Positions 9,666 through 22,140 are shown, counted from the stretch's first letter. The stretch is 64,000 nucleotides of DNA from Populus alba (GCF_005239225.2 NC_133295.1:10230001-10294000); one strand, 5' to 3'. Notes: generated by a model not told the origin, from the sequence alone. Numbers and translations: made by a program.

Positions 9666-12195
9666 TCTCGTCATCCTTAGATTCATTTTCCCCTTTTTTT
9701 GATTGAATCTTTTTTTCCCCTTCGAATTCCTCATAACGAAACTTCAACTGCAGAATGATTGAAGAACTGCAAACATTGTCTCTTGGATCCACCATATTAA
9801 TTAATTGGAAGGGACAGGTTCATGCACGTAGAAGTTTGAAGACCAAAATATAATGGTCACCACCAGCTCATAGTTTCGGAGGCTTATAATGGCAAGTACC
9901 TCCTGAATGTACACGGACTGCTGCGAGGAAAGTTTCACTTTTGAGATTTTTGCCTATTTACTTCCGCTTTAAGATGCAAAATATTTTAAGCTGAGGGTTT
10001 TCTTTCCAAGTGCTTATATAAGTCAACATTTTTGTAACTGTGGAGATGTCGAGGCAGTGAACTTCAATCAAATTTTCGTTAATTATTTGTGCTGGTAATG
10101 TTTATGTAACTTGTCACCAATTGTGAACACATTTTATCGTTGCATGCTTTATTTTGTCTGGCGGAGCCTCAAGTGGATAATCCAAGTTTCTATCGTGTCC
10201 TCTGGTTGGTTTGGCTGTTGGGATCGGAGGGTTTGACTCTTGGATCCATCCCATCTGAGATGCAGAGTGGTCCCTTGCACTGTAGTTGCTATCGGGAGTC
10301 TGACACGTCTCGAACCACACCTTACGATGGTAAAATAGAGACAGAAAGTCTGGTGCCTATTTTTTGCTTTAGGGTCCTTGCCGGCTGAAAATCTTGTGGA
10401 CGAGATATGACCCTTGAGAAACAGAGGTGGTTTCAACTTAGAAAACAAAAGACCAAGAGAAGCAGGTAAAAATGTGCTTTCTCCACTGTCCTGCTTCCCT
10501 GAAATCTTCGAGATTGTCATGGAGGGTAAAGACAGAGCACCGAACATGATGCAAAAGGGATCTATGGCAAAAGAGAACCTTCCCTGCGTGCAACACAACA
10601 ACTACGTCGAAGTCTTATATTGCTAAACCCCCTAGCCTGGCGGGAGCTTGGGTTTTATTTTGGCTAGTTGATCCACCCGAATGGCCAAAACTCTTTGCCG
10701 GGTCAATCTGGAGTCGGGTCCGAGAAACACGAATTCCAAGCTCATAGACTAGCACCACTGTTAATGAATAAATTCACTGGCCAGTATAAAAATACTCAAA
10801 TGGAGTCTACTATCTTGCACGTGAAACCTTCATTTAATGGTTTCGTACTGAGGGTGATGCATGATCTTGTTTTCAGGTATAACTTTGCTGTATTAGCTTA
10901 ATTTCCAGGCCTCTTAAATGGTGTTGTATTTATCGCTGCAGCTGCATGTCGATTTTCTGACCTGTACAGTGAAAGGCATGCGTTTCGTCAACAATCTTGA
11001 CCTCAAAAGCTTCACCATGTACTCGAGCTAGAGAGGAATCCGAACTCCATTATGATACCCATCATAATTGTATATAAAAATCTCCCTTTCATAAATTATG
11101 CTTAATTTTGTATAATTTTTATGGCATTTGTTTTTCCCCTCCTTTTCTTGCAGCTGGAATAAATGTAGATGAAGTTGCTGTTATAGCAGAAAAACACTTG
11201 GTATCAAATTTAAACTCCTGAAGTTGAATTGAAAACAATTTCTTCCTTTAATCCACCATGTTATTATTTTCTCATCCATTAACCAGATAGTCAAAGGGGC
11301 TGGCAATCCATGGCACCGCAAGAAAGGTTGGTATTCCAAGTTCCAGCAATTGCTGCATCAAATAATATTTAAATGGATCAATGGTCCAACTCCTCCCAGG
11401 AAAAAAACGAATAAATTAAATGCAGGATGGGCCATTTCGAGAAAATAAGTGGCAAGTATTTAATGCGTAACATGGCCTTCCTTGTTCATGGCTCCCATTT
11501 TTAACTGCATATACTGTCTTCTTTTTCCAATTTGGAAAAACAAAATCTTACAGTTCCCAATGAAATCACTCACCAGTCTATTCAGGTCAGTGCAGTGCAG
11601 GCACGGACTCTTGTCAATCTCAACACTTCAGAAAGGCCTCTGCATCAGCTCTCCCTGGAGTCTTTTAGCTTCTACTTCTGCAATGGTAAACAGCCTTCCA
11701 ACTTCTTTACATTGAAATCTGTTCATGGTAATCACGTGCTTGCCCATCGCTGATACATAGCATTATGAAAACTAGCACTTTGATTTTCGAAATTGTTGGT
11801 GTTCAATATGGTGATGTTACAGTGACGCATAAAAATGCTTCCTATGTCAAAATTGCTCGTGGATTACTGCGTAGTGTTGGTGTGGTTGGAAGTCCAACCA
11901 GGTCCAAGACAAAAAATAAAATAAAATAAAATCATCACAAGCTAATTTTGACGTAAAGGAGGAAATATAGATGTGGGACAGCATGCTGCTACAAAAAAAA
12001 TGTGTTAACAAGGATCGTGGATTGATCGGCCTGGACTCCTGCAACAAAAGAACAGTTTCATCATTGTATTGTTCAAATTAGTGGGAAAGAGATACCCATT
12101 GAATTTTGAGTTTTTTTGGTTCTCGGTGCTTCAAAAAAATATAAAATAACAAAACATATATATATTTAAAAAAATAATCGTCTTACTCATTATTC
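9666..12195. other. Unassigned region with balanced base composition
   Basis: From about 10100 to 11760 composition is clearly less AT-rich than the surroundings and there are several open frames on both strands (for example minus 10149-10601, 150 codons; plus 11532-11753). None shows a domain I recognise. At 11155-11330 two short exon-like blocks, AGINVDEVAVIAEKHL and IVKGAGNPWHRKK, sit between AG and GT dinucleotides, which could be the ruins of a spliced gene. Around 10640-10730 a gatccacccgaatgg...gccgggtcaatctgg block looks like retroelement LTR sequence. I assign no gene. Confidence 0.4.
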
Positions 12196-12239
12196 TCTCA
12201 AATGCTAAAAATAGGCTGACATGACTTATAATAAACAAA

Positions 12240-13975
12240 GATGTTAAAGAGAAAAACAAGGAAAGAAAAAAAATCCTAGAGACACACTAAAACTCTGATA
12301 ATAACACCACTGATACTGTTAGAAAGATATCAATGAGACTAATTCAATGACATCAAGGAAGGTCATAAACGGTAAAGCACACGAGCCATTCAAATGAATC
12401 AAGGCTCATTTGCCTTTGGATAGCTTGTATGACACACTTTAGTAACAGTTAATAACCTTTCTTGTAGTCATTGAATTCATTTCGTCCAATTTTTTCTAAC
12501 AGTACCTGTGATTTTATTATCGGAGCTTCATTGTGCCAATAAGATCTTTTCTCTCTCTTCTCTCTTCACAAATTACAAAAAGAAAGAGAGGAGAGAGAAA
12601 AAAACAAGGACAAAAGAGAGAAACAGACCCTTGACACGCGCTAAAACTCCAATAACAACATCATTGGACGAGTCGAATCCAACAATAGCAAAAAAAGTCA
12701 CCAACAATGACTGGAGAGTGCCACACGAGTGGTCTGAAGTCAAATGAGTCCCAACACATTTAGATGGCTCGTGTGGCTCACATCGATTACTGTTCGTGAC
12801 TTTTCTTGGTGTCGTTGGATTCGTCTTATTGATATATTTTCAATAGTACTAGCGGTGTTAACATCGGAGTTTCGATGTGTCTCTGGGTCTTTTTCTTTCT
12901 TTTCTTGTTTTTTTCTCCCTCCTCTCTTCTCTTTCTTTACTATAAATCATGTCAGCCTATTTTTAGCATTTAACAGAGTCGTAGATGTCATTTGCGACTC
13001 TCTAAACTATATTACTTTCCTAAATATATTTTTGTATTGTGTTATTTTATCCTTTTTTTAGTGCTAAACTATAAAAATACTCTAGAATTTTAGCAAGTTT
13101 TTTTTATATATATTTTTAACATATTAAAAAAAATACTTAAAAAATAACATAGTGCAAAAAATACTTAGAAAAATAACACAGTTAAAAAGAGTAGCATATA
13201 ACACTTGCGACTATCTCTAAATTATAAAATGGTATGTAAAAAATGAAATTGAGGAGAGAGGAGAGAGGAAAAATAACAAAAGAAAAAAATAACCTCAAAG
13301 GCATATCGAAACTCTCATGATAACACCACTAGTATCATCAAAAATATCTTAATAAAATAAATCCAACAACATCAAGAAACCTCATTAATAAAGATTGAAG
13401 TGGGCCATACGAGCTACCCGAAGGTGGTGGGGCTCACTTGTCTTTGAGCAAATCGTGTCTCTTATTCTGGTCACCGTTGCTGATCTTTTCTAGTGTCATT
13501 GGATTCATCTCGTTGAGATTTTTCCAATAGTATTGGTAATGTCATCGTATGAGATTTTGTTTTCCTCTAAGATCTTTTCTTTATTTATTTTCTTTCTCTC
13601 ATTTCTCTTTATAAATTACAAAAAGAAGAGAAGATAGAGAAAAAACTTAAAGAATAAAAGAAAAGACTTTGGAAGCACATCAAAACTTTGATAACAACAT
13701 CAGTGATACCATAAAAAATCTCAACGCGATGAATCCCATAACATCAAGAAGCTCACTAACAGAGATCAGAGTGGGGGACATGAGCTTCTCGAAGGCATAA
13801 GCCCCGCCACCTCTAAGAAGCTCATGTGCTCCACTCCAATATGTGTTAATGAGATTTCTTAGTATTGTTGGATTTGTCTCGTCAAGATTTCTCTAATAGT
13901 ACCAATAATGTCATCATCGGAGCTTCGATAAGTCTTTGAAGTCTTTAATTTTTTTATCTCCTCTCATGAGGGAAT
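12240..13975. repeat. Array of at least four foldback (self-complementary) repeats
   Basis: Four units of about 330-370 bp lie at roughly 12240-12575, 12580-12945, 13245-13612 and 13615-13975. Each has a left arm with ctaaaactc(t/c)gataa(t/c)aacacca and an aatccaacaacatcaaga-like stretch. The right arm is the approximate reverse complement (cattggattcatctcg, taatagtaccaataatgtcatcatcggagctt). Short centres of the ggctcatttgcc / gagccacatgagc kind separate the arms. Units are joined by ctctttataaattacaaaaagagag-like linkers. A longer outer inverted repeat pairs about 12207-12260 with about 12930-12985 (gctaaaaataggctgacatga and its complement). There is no coding capacity. A fifth copy lies at 55900-56270. 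Confidence 0.75.
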
Positions 13976-14129
13976 GGATAACTAATGTGGCACATGGGTG
14001 GACATGTCCTGAAAATTACTAAGTTTATGGGGGGGATATTTAGTTAATTGCCCAAGTCCTTGCTAGAAAGTGGAGAGAGTTTTTAAATGTAACTTCTATA
14101 TAGTTTTATTATAAGTAGGTTGTAAAATA

Positions 14130-14470
14130 TATTATATTGTATGTAATACCTTATAGGTAGAAGATATATTATACATATCACTCATAAGGACTTGCGTATT
14201 CCTTTGTTGAGTTTAATAAATGTTGGAAAATATTCTTGTAAATTATTATGCACCACACATTTGTGTGTGTGTTTTGTTTGTTTATAATGAGTGAGATGTA
14301 GGAAACCTTTATAGGGGTGTGAAACTCTTAATTGTAGGCAAACATAAGCGATTCATGAGGTAAGGTTGAATCTTGTTGGGGCTATATTGCTACATAATGG
14401 GCAAAAATTTGAGTGAAACATTTATCCCTATAATAATTGGTATAAGAGAGTTTTTGGTTTTAAAGCTTGG
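14130..14470 (+). repeat. LTR-like end with decayed primer binding site
   Basis: The sequence shares attcttgtaaattattatgcacca..., an aatgagtgagatg block and a gcaaaaatttgagtgaaacatttatccct block with 19105-19260 in the same order. It ends in aattggtataagagagtttt, a damaged form of the initiator-Met primer binding site TGGTATCAGAGC used by copia elements. I infer an old LTR end; the TG and CA termini are not clear. Confidence 0.4.
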
Positions 14471-16740
14471 AAAGCTTTAGGGACCAAATCTATATGCAAA
14501 GTAATCAAGTCGCTACAAAAATAATTTAAAAAATATTGACAGATCTTGAAAGATTGATAGGGTCTATTCTAGAGGATGAAGATCATTGAATAGGTGATAG
14601 GCTAATAGTTTTCACACGGGACATCTTAACAAAACAAAGGGTAAAATTAAAAAAAAAAATATCGCAACCTAGTTTTACAGTAACTAGAAAACCTATATGG
14701 TCTTTTAGAAGTTTTAGGTAAAGGGCTAGTTATGTAATAGAAAAGATAACTATCACCCTATATATCCTACCTAAAATAAACTATATTTTTGTTAAAAAAA
14801 AAATGAATGGTGTTTATTATGTTGGGAATTGCCTAAACTAACATGTTTTGTTTAAAAGTCTAAACTAAGAGAGTGGTTTTTTATTTAGAAATAAGAAGGG
14901 CTTGATCCCCATTTAGAAAATGTTCAAGCATTGGACTTGCTAGAATAGTTAGTTATTTGACGGATGTTGACTTATAATAAATATGTGGTTTGAATGCCAC
15001 CACTCATTCTTAATAGGCTTTTATAGGATCAAGTCGATCCAGCCCAACTTGCTCACAGCATCAATGAAGATATTTTAAATATAAAAAAAATAACACATAC
15101 CAACATGATTATAAATGTGTATTCATAAATTCAAATATTTGATAATAATCATCCAAGGATACATGTAAAAAAAAGACCCTCTAACCCTGGGTTGAATTCT
15201 TAAAATAAATGATAGCTTATATGCCATAACAAACACAATAATAAAAACCACATAATAAATAACATAGACATGTACTTGCTAATTTAAACACATGACAATT
15301 AACATGTAAAGATGAAAGCCAGGAATAAGTAATCTAATCATGAATTCGAGCTCTCGAAATAGATGATAACTTATACACAAATATAAACTAAAACTTTTGC
15401 GTAAAGACCAAACCATTATGAATCAAGTAAACTAAAAATCAAATATGATCATCTTAACCCCATCATGGATATTGATTCTAACCTTATCTCGTCTAGAAAA
15501 AATGATGCCCAATAACTTTATACTCCCAAGCTTGCCATGAAATGACATGGACTCCAACATCTGAAATATCTATCACAATAACTATAAAGAATCAATAAAA
15601 TTATAAATTATTCAAAATAAATAAAAATTATTCCGGTTTGAAAATAACCTTCGAAAGATATTGGAGTTGACTTGAGACCATTGAATAAAGACTAGACAAT
15701 GTTGACATATGGGTTCACATGCTTGCACATCTAGTACGTGTGGAAAGGTTGTGGCACATGTGTTTCACACATTGAATTGAACTTGCAAAGAAAGAACAAA
15801 ACATTTTGATTTGAAGAATTTGGGTTAATTTTTTAGGCGAAATGATTTTTATTTAGGGATGATCTATTTTATGAATTTTAGGTTGGAGAATGAAGGAGTG
15901 GGATTAGAATTCTAGGATTGTTTGGTTATTGTGTGTTTTTAGCAAGGAAAAATGGCTATCAAGGACTGCTTAACTTCTAGTGAGATGGGCACAAATGATC
16001 ATGAATATTGTTTATTTCTAAAGAAGATGGAGGAAATGGTTTTTTTTTTTTTTGTCAAACTAGAATAGTAAACTTAAAAATTTAGAGGAATGACATCGTT
16101 TGAAAAACATTTGGTGAAATGACATATTTTGACCTTTTCGCTCTTATGAAGTGTGACATTAACTAAATGTTGTGTTTCTGAAGCGCAACAACTTAAGATA
16201 TCGTGCTTTACAAGTGCGACATCAATTAAAATTTAAACATTTCAAGCACCATCAACACACAGATAACCCCCCTTGCTCTTGAAAAAAAAAAACCCATCAT
16301 CTCCCTCATATCTCTCTTAAAAAACTTGTTCATCACTTATATTTTGTCTTTAAAATAACTAAAAATTGAACTCATTTTAGTCTTTAAGCATCATTTGATG
16401 TTATTGTATTGAAAATCCTAGGGCTACTTATGATCATGGAATATGAGAATATATTGAATTTAGTTAGAATTTGTTAATTGTGGTTATTATTGTTTTTTAT
16501 AGATTTTTTTAACCGGTACAAAATTTTAGGTATAGCTCCTATATAGAGGAAACTATGTCCAAATTTTGATGAAATTATAAATATTTTAACTCTATAAAAT
16601 CATAAAGTAAATAAAATTCAGATTAATGAAAACTATGCTTTTATCAACTTTTTCAGGCTTAAAACATGGAAATGACCTAAAATCTTATAGTTTGGTATTG
16701 TCCAACCGTTTTATCAAATGTCAAGTTGTTTCTTAAAATG

Positions 16741-16940
16741 ATCTCCTTAAGAATATCACGGTTTTAAACCATGATATTAAATCAGATGTCATGGTTCAAA
16801 AACATGACATTTCATTAATGACGCGATTATGAACCGTGTCATCAGTTGTAGCAGTTTTGAAACGCGACATTTATCAAATATTCTAGTTCTCAACCACGAC
16901 ATTATTGAAATATCACATTTCTAAACTATGATATCTCAAA
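16741..16940. repeat. Cluster of short palindromes
   Basis: Successive 24-25 base near-palindromes include atatcacggttttaaaccatgatat-type and atgtcatggttcaaaaacatgacat-type units, then atgacgcgattatgaaccgtgtcat. They share a (t)gtc(a/g)(t/c)ggttt...aacc(a/g)tgac(a) design. Each could form a stem of 8-10 bp with a short loop. Confidence 0.6.
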
Positions 16941-17229
16941 TTATGATATTGCTTCAAAATGTTTTCATATGTGTCAATTCATATTTAATTATATTTAGAG
17001 TGATAATTGCTTAATTTATCCAAGGAAATGGTAATGAGTAAAGGTTTTTCAGGTCAATATAAGGAAGACGGTAGAAAAGCTATTATGAATGCGAGGTGTG
17101 GAAAATTGAGAGAACTATTGGTTAGTGTGAGTATAATGGTGTCTAATGGAAGTCTATTGTTGCTATAGTGGTGACTAATGATTGAGTTTTGACAAAATGG
17201 TGTTTGTTTCTCTTATGTATTTTTTCAAG

Positions 17230-17232
<3 letters not shown>

Positions 17233-17265
<33 letters not shown>
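17233..17265. repeat. (TA)n microsatellite
   Basis: Uninterrupted alternating TA over 33 bases. Confidence 0.97.
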
Positions 17266-17267
<2 letters not shown>

Positions 17268-18099
17268 TTTTAAAATATTTTTGTATGATTTTTTACTCTA
17301 GGATTTTACCTTATATTTATGATGTTCTTTAAGCTTTTATAGTATTGAGTTTCCTGTTAAAACTAGAAAAATTAAAAGATTTTAATATTCTAACTATATT
17401 GGATAAGAATCTTTAATTTGAAAATTTTATGGTTAAAGATTGATTAATTTTTTTTTTTTTTTACATGTGCAGAATCTCGTATTAATATTCTTATTAAAGT
17501 CACAACTCTTTCAATTTTGTTTGATCCTATATTTATGATATAATATTTTATTATAATATTTAATTCTCCATCATTTTAATCTTGTTTTCTTCAATGTGGT
17601 CATCATTTCAATTTTTGGTTCATTTTATTTTATTTTTTATTATCAAAACTTACACGGAATAAAATAAATAGAAGTACAAAAAATCTTGAAATGATCATCA
17701 ATTGGCTAAATCACCTCCAAGAGACATTGTTTTAGGAAATTTAAAATACATTGGAAAAAATGAAAGAAAAAAGGAGTTATGATAACAATAGCCATAGAAA
17801 ACACACACAAAAAAAAAAATTGTTAAAAAATCTTGAAACAAATTGATGGTTGTAAGCCGCAAACACTTCCATTAATGTGAACACTTCTAGGCCTAAAATG
17901 TAAAAACCAAAACCCTTTGATGGGGTGAGGAGTTCTAAGGAATTAAAGAACTTTATATAAGACATAATAGTATTTCAATGTTGCTAAGACTAGTTTTGGT
18001 ACGTTGGTATGTTGGTTTTCAATTATTATTTTTTTAAGTTATTATTTCCTTGAATTTAATTAATTTATTATTTCTCTATAAGATACATATAATAACTGA

Positions 18100-18960
18100 T
18101 CAAATGAGAGATACAAAGACGATCCTTCAACCCTTCTAGATGTCGATTCAGATTTATAGTTGGAGGTAGGATCGTCTGATGTACCCAATATAAATCAAGT
18201 CTAAGGACTCTATAACACTACAACTAAGAACCTGCGGACGACTTGTCGTGCTTCATTGGATGTTTGCAATCAATTTCAAGCATTCAAATTTCAAAGTTCG
18301 CAGCGATGTTAGACCAATAGATATAGGACCAGACAACCCATCTTAATGATAAATATGAACGACTCATTGCTAATTATAAAGAACTCCGCCGATTGATAAT
18401 GGAGATGAAATCACATATGAGTGATTCATGTGCACCCTCTAATTAACCTCACGTTTCTGACGATGACCAACCTCCTTCTTTATTTTATATTTATTGTATT
18501 TGAACATAAAAATATTTAATTTTGTAATAGATATTTGATTTTTATACTAATTTATTCTATTTTAATTATTTTTTAGTTTTATTCAATATATATATTTTTT
18601 AAAAAATATATTTTTAAAATATTACTGACGAGGTTACTGACGACACAACTCTGTTAGTATATTCTTAAGAGTTGGAAAAGAAATTACTGCAAATATCACT
18701 ACTACTATTAATGCATCAATGAAATTATAGAAGGTATATATTTTATCAGTGATATATTATATTTATTGATGAATATACCGACGGAATAAAGCATGTAATT
18801 TTTTATGACCTGCTTTGTCTGTAAATCCATCAGTATATTTATTACTAAAAAAACTTATCAATAGTCCATAAATTATTAATAAAAATTCTTTTTTTACGAA
18901 TTATTTTTTATTTGTGAGTCCATCAGTAGCATTCATACCAAGTAGCATTCATACCGACAA
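18100..18960 (+). mobile_element. Relic of a CACTA (En/Spm) transposon
   Basis: At 18340-18460 a plus-strand stretch reads LNDKYERLIANYKELRRLIM, then EMKSHMSDSCAPSN, a coiled-coil tail like those of plant En/Spm-type transposase-associated proteins, with stops nearby. From about 18620 to 18960 there are repeated actgacga, taccgacgga and tccatcagtat motifs. They resemble the subterminal accgacgga / tccgtcggt repeats of the intact CACTA element at 23695-25213. No CACTA terminus or target duplication was found, so only an internal 3' portion remains. Confidence 0.5.
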
Positions 18961-19089
18961 ACAACTTGAGGCATTGCGACAAGAGAATTAGATACTATGG
19001 ATACATCATATATGTAAGGACCAGATATATAACAGATAAAGATGTCTAATGCTGTGTTGACCATGGGTATAACACATGCTTAATGGTTA

Positions 19090-19300
19090 ACAAATTGGTA
19101 TATTGCAAATCAAGATCGGGAAAGATTCTTGTAAATTATTGTGCACTACATGTTTACTTTTGTCCCCTTGTTTACAACGAATGAGAGGTTGACAAAAAAA
19201 AGAAGACTTGGTTTGAGGGCAGACACCAGGACGCAGCAATTTGAGTGAAAGATTTACCCCTAGCCTTGGCCCACACGGTAATTTGGGAGTGCCTGTGAAC
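19090..19300 (+). repeat. LTR-like block related to 14130-14470
   Basis: gattcttgtaaattattgtgcactacatg, a ttgtttacaacgaatgagagg block and a gcaatttgagtgaaagatttacccct block match the 14.2-14.4 kb LTR-like sequence in order. This may be the other LTR of one old element spanning about 14.1-19.3 kb, or an independent relic. A minus-strand frame of 82 codons here is not convincing. Confidence 0.4.
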
Positions 19301-19600
19301 GTGAAATGACCGGAGAATCGAAGCTCGCCTGACAATTGAAAAGGCCCATAGATTTATTATGCGTTATCGTTTATGTAATGAACAAAAGCCCATCTGGCCG
19401 CTCTAGGCCGACGAGAGTACCACTGATAGTGATATTGTTGTTCATGACAAATAATATAATTTAATTTAATTCAAAATGCATGCTTAAGAAAAAAGAAAAA
19501 AAAAAAAAAAGGGTACACGAATCAGCAATAATTTTGGAAACAGACGGTGGCCACATCCACAATCATACACTCTCTATCCATCCATGAACCATGACTAGTA

Positions 19601-19608
19601 TATAAATA
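19601..19608 (+). promoter_or_regulatory. TATA box of the MYB gene
   Basis: TATAAATA lies 120 bases before the MYB start codon, upstream of a C/T-containing leader, at a normal distance for a plant core promoter. Confidence 0.6.
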
Positions 19609-19720
19609 CCCTCCATATCCTCTCCGTATATATATAAACCAGACGAGTTCCATTCCTTATTACAGAGCTTCTTTAACGTGCATATCCCTCCATATTCTGT
19701 AACATTTCTCTGCGACAACA

Positions 19721-21295
19721 ATGCAAGGAGCTGGGAATGGTGAGTATAGAAAAGGGCTGTGGACGGAGGAGGAGGACAGAATCTTAACGGATCACGTGAA
19801 GGTGCATGGCAAAGGGAAGTGGAATCAGATAGCAAAAGTCACAGGTACTTGCGAGGATTTCTCTTTCTAATCTTTGCCTGTAGAAGGAAATGCTAGCTTG
19901 AATTAGTACTTGATGCATGTTTCTTTTTACCAGCTAATTAGAAGATTTGTTTGTGTTTGAATATTGCGATTTAGGCCTCAAGAGATGCGGCAAAAGCTGC
20001 AGGTTAAGATGGATGAATTATCTAAGCCCTAGTGTTAAGCGCGGCGTTTTCTCTGAAGAAGAAGATGACCTTATCATCAGGCTCCATAAGCTTCTTGGCA
20101 ACAGGTTTCTCTTCTTCTCTTACGGTTATATAAAGTCCGAGTTAGAATTTCCGGTTAAGACTAATCCCAGATATAATCTCCTGATTCATTATCTCAGCCT
20201 ATACTTGTCAAGTCTTATAAAAAGCTGTGGTTTTAACAAGTTAAAATCATCTCATTTTAATATTTGCTTGATGCACAGAGGATGGCCACAATATCATGCG
20301 TTTCTGGGCAGTGTGTGTGTGTGTATCTCACAATATCCACTAGCTAGGAGATGATCATTTATATATAGAGCACGGGGTCTTCTCTCTTTTTAAAAGACAT
20401 CATATATAGGTAAACAAGGACAAAGACATCATAGGCTGGCCCTGTCTTCTAAAGAGAAGCTGAAACCCACATTAGCTGGAACTATATATTTTGAAAGGTC
20501 TGCCATGTGCGAATATGATTTCCCAAAAATGCAAAAATGGACACTCGTGATTCTTAGCAGAGGTGAACACATTGCGCAGCATAAATTGCAGAATTTTAAT
20601 GTGTCAAATCGTTTCCATCAAAATTATCATGTGTAGCTTGATAGCGAGAAGTAGCCATGCTTTCTCTTTTACCTATGCCTGTAATATATGGCTCTATATA
20701 CCCATGGTTTACTCTAGTTTTTACTTTACCAGAGGACACCATCATTTTTTACTGTTTCCACCATGTTCCTTGCTGCTATATCTTTTGAATTGTCTTCTAC
20801 ATTATTGTACGTTAAGTTTCGTTGTGGGATAATTTGCTTTCTATGGTTAAGTTAACATACTATATATATATTTTTATACTTTCATTTTTTATTCTTAGGT
20901 GGTCTTTAATTGCCGGTCGGGTTCCGGGAAGGACAGATAATCAGGTGAAGAATCATTGGAACACTCATTTGAGCAAAAAACTTGGGATTAAGCAGAAAAA
21001 ATGTAAAGTTAGTGCTTCTTCATCAAAATTTTCTGAAGAATTAGAGGCGAATTCCAAGACTAAATTAAATTCAAATGATGGATCAATTTTATGTCATAGA
21101 GGTGAAGCTGAAATCCATGCTGAGATACAAGACAATTCTGAAAAAATAAAAGAAATGACTAGCTTGCAAGACCCTGTATTGTTCGATGATTGCTATGACA
21201 ATTTTGGGCTTTCCAATAATGATCCATTTTCTTGTGCCCCTAATTTAATGGAATTTTTAGACCACTCTCTGGATTTCTTATGGTATAACTTGTAA
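19721..21295 (+). CDS. R2R3-MYB transcription factor, WER/GL1/MYB23-like
   Basis: Three exons, 19721-19844, 19975-20104 and 20899-21295, joined by GT-AG introns at the two positions standard for R2R3-MYB genes (within R2 after VTG, and inside R3 after GNR). They give 216 residues. R2 begins at [12 protein letters not shown] (about residue 11) with regularly spaced Trp. R3 begins at [20 protein letters not shown], with the usual first Trp replaced by Phe. The bHLH-interaction signature [DE]Lx2[RK]x3Lx6Lx3R is complete across [20 protein letters not shown]. The [13 protein letters not shown] and [11 protein letters not shown] segments point to subgroup 15. Those proteins act in the nucleus with GL3/EGL3-type bHLH and TTG1 proteins to set trichome or root epidermal fate. 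The acidic tail ends in [16 protein letters not shown], partly like the subgroup's C-terminal activation motif. The function in this species is inferred from the family only. Confidence 0.92.
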
Positions 21296-21386
21296 TTAAA
21301 GTTCAGGGTTTGTTTATTTATTTATTTAAATAGCTGTTTTAATAAATAATTTTTTTTTCTTTGTTTTGGTTATTTGTAATTAACTT

Positions 21387-21389
<3 letters not shown>

Positions 21390-21429
<40 letters not shown>
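21390..21429. repeat. (AT)n microsatellite downstream of MYB
   Basis: Perfect alternating AT over 40 bases, about 100 bases after the MYB stop codon, probably in or just beyond its 3' UTR. Confidence 0.97.
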
Positions 21430-21432
<3 letters not shown>

Positions 21433-21779
21433 GTTTTAGGATTTTTCAGCAATTCATTGCAAACATAAGCATACCTTCGACATGCATGCAAGGGATACAT
21501 GTGGTGAGAAGACATCCATCTTTTATGGCTGTACCCGACGGGAATTCTTGGCTTTTTTAGAAATAAGGCAAGTCTTGCTGTGATATACATATGCTTGATT
21601 AATCCAGACTCCTGAAACTTTCAAAATTAACTGTATCTAGAGAATGGTGATTAGGTTGGTCGGCAAAACTTATTATTCAAATAATAAGACGTGGATAACT
21701 TGACTAAAACAAAACTGAAAAAAATTATGAAATTTATTTTTTAAAATAAATAGCTTTAAAAGATGTAATGGAGAAAAAA

Positions 21780-22110
21780 AACGATAAAATAATAAAATTA
21801 AAAATAAATTAAAATTTGATAAAAGAGCTAAGAATCAAAACTAAAAATAAAAATATTAAGAGTCAAACCTTAAATATCATTAAACTTTAAATTGAAAGTA
21901 AAATTAAAAAGGAAAATCAAATTCATAAAAGAATCCAAAACAATGGTAAAAATCAAGAGAATGAAGAGTAGATTTGAAAAAAAAAATTAAAAAAAAATTA
22001 TGGAATCCAATAATGAAATTAAAAACAAATTAAGATTTGACAATAGACCTAAGAATCAAACTTAGAAATCAAAACATTAAAAATCAAATCTAAAATGTTA
22101 TAAAATAAAG
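21780..22110. repeat. A-rich imperfect direct duplication
   Basis: About 21790-21870 and 22010-22090 share an order of blocks (aataaaattaaaaa, taagaatcaaaact, atattaagagtcaaa) at a spacing of roughly 220 bases. The sequence is so A-rich that part of the match is compositional. Confidence 0.45.
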
Positions 22111-22140
22111 GATAAACCAAATTGTTGTTAATTATTGATA

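Larger units (their letters stand above)
13976..18095. other. Degenerate retroelement-like, gene-free interval
   Basis: No gene is supported. The left part (14130-14470) looks like the end of an LTR plus a decayed primer-binding site. 14470-14620 may be the start of a ruined gag. The rest is AT-rich sequence without recognisable coding, apart from the palindrome cluster at 16741-16940 and the TA tract at 17233. Confidence 0.45.

Noticed and set aside
10149..10601. 150-codon minus-strand frame
   Set aside because: No recognisable domain; antisense frames are equally open; adjacent LTR-like sequence suggests repeat DNA.
16741..16940. microRNA precursors
   Set aside because: Each palindrome gives a stem of only about 10 bp, too short for a plant pre-miRNA.
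19563..19835. 90-codon minus-strand frame
   Set aside because: Antisense to the MYB promoter and first exon, with no protein features.
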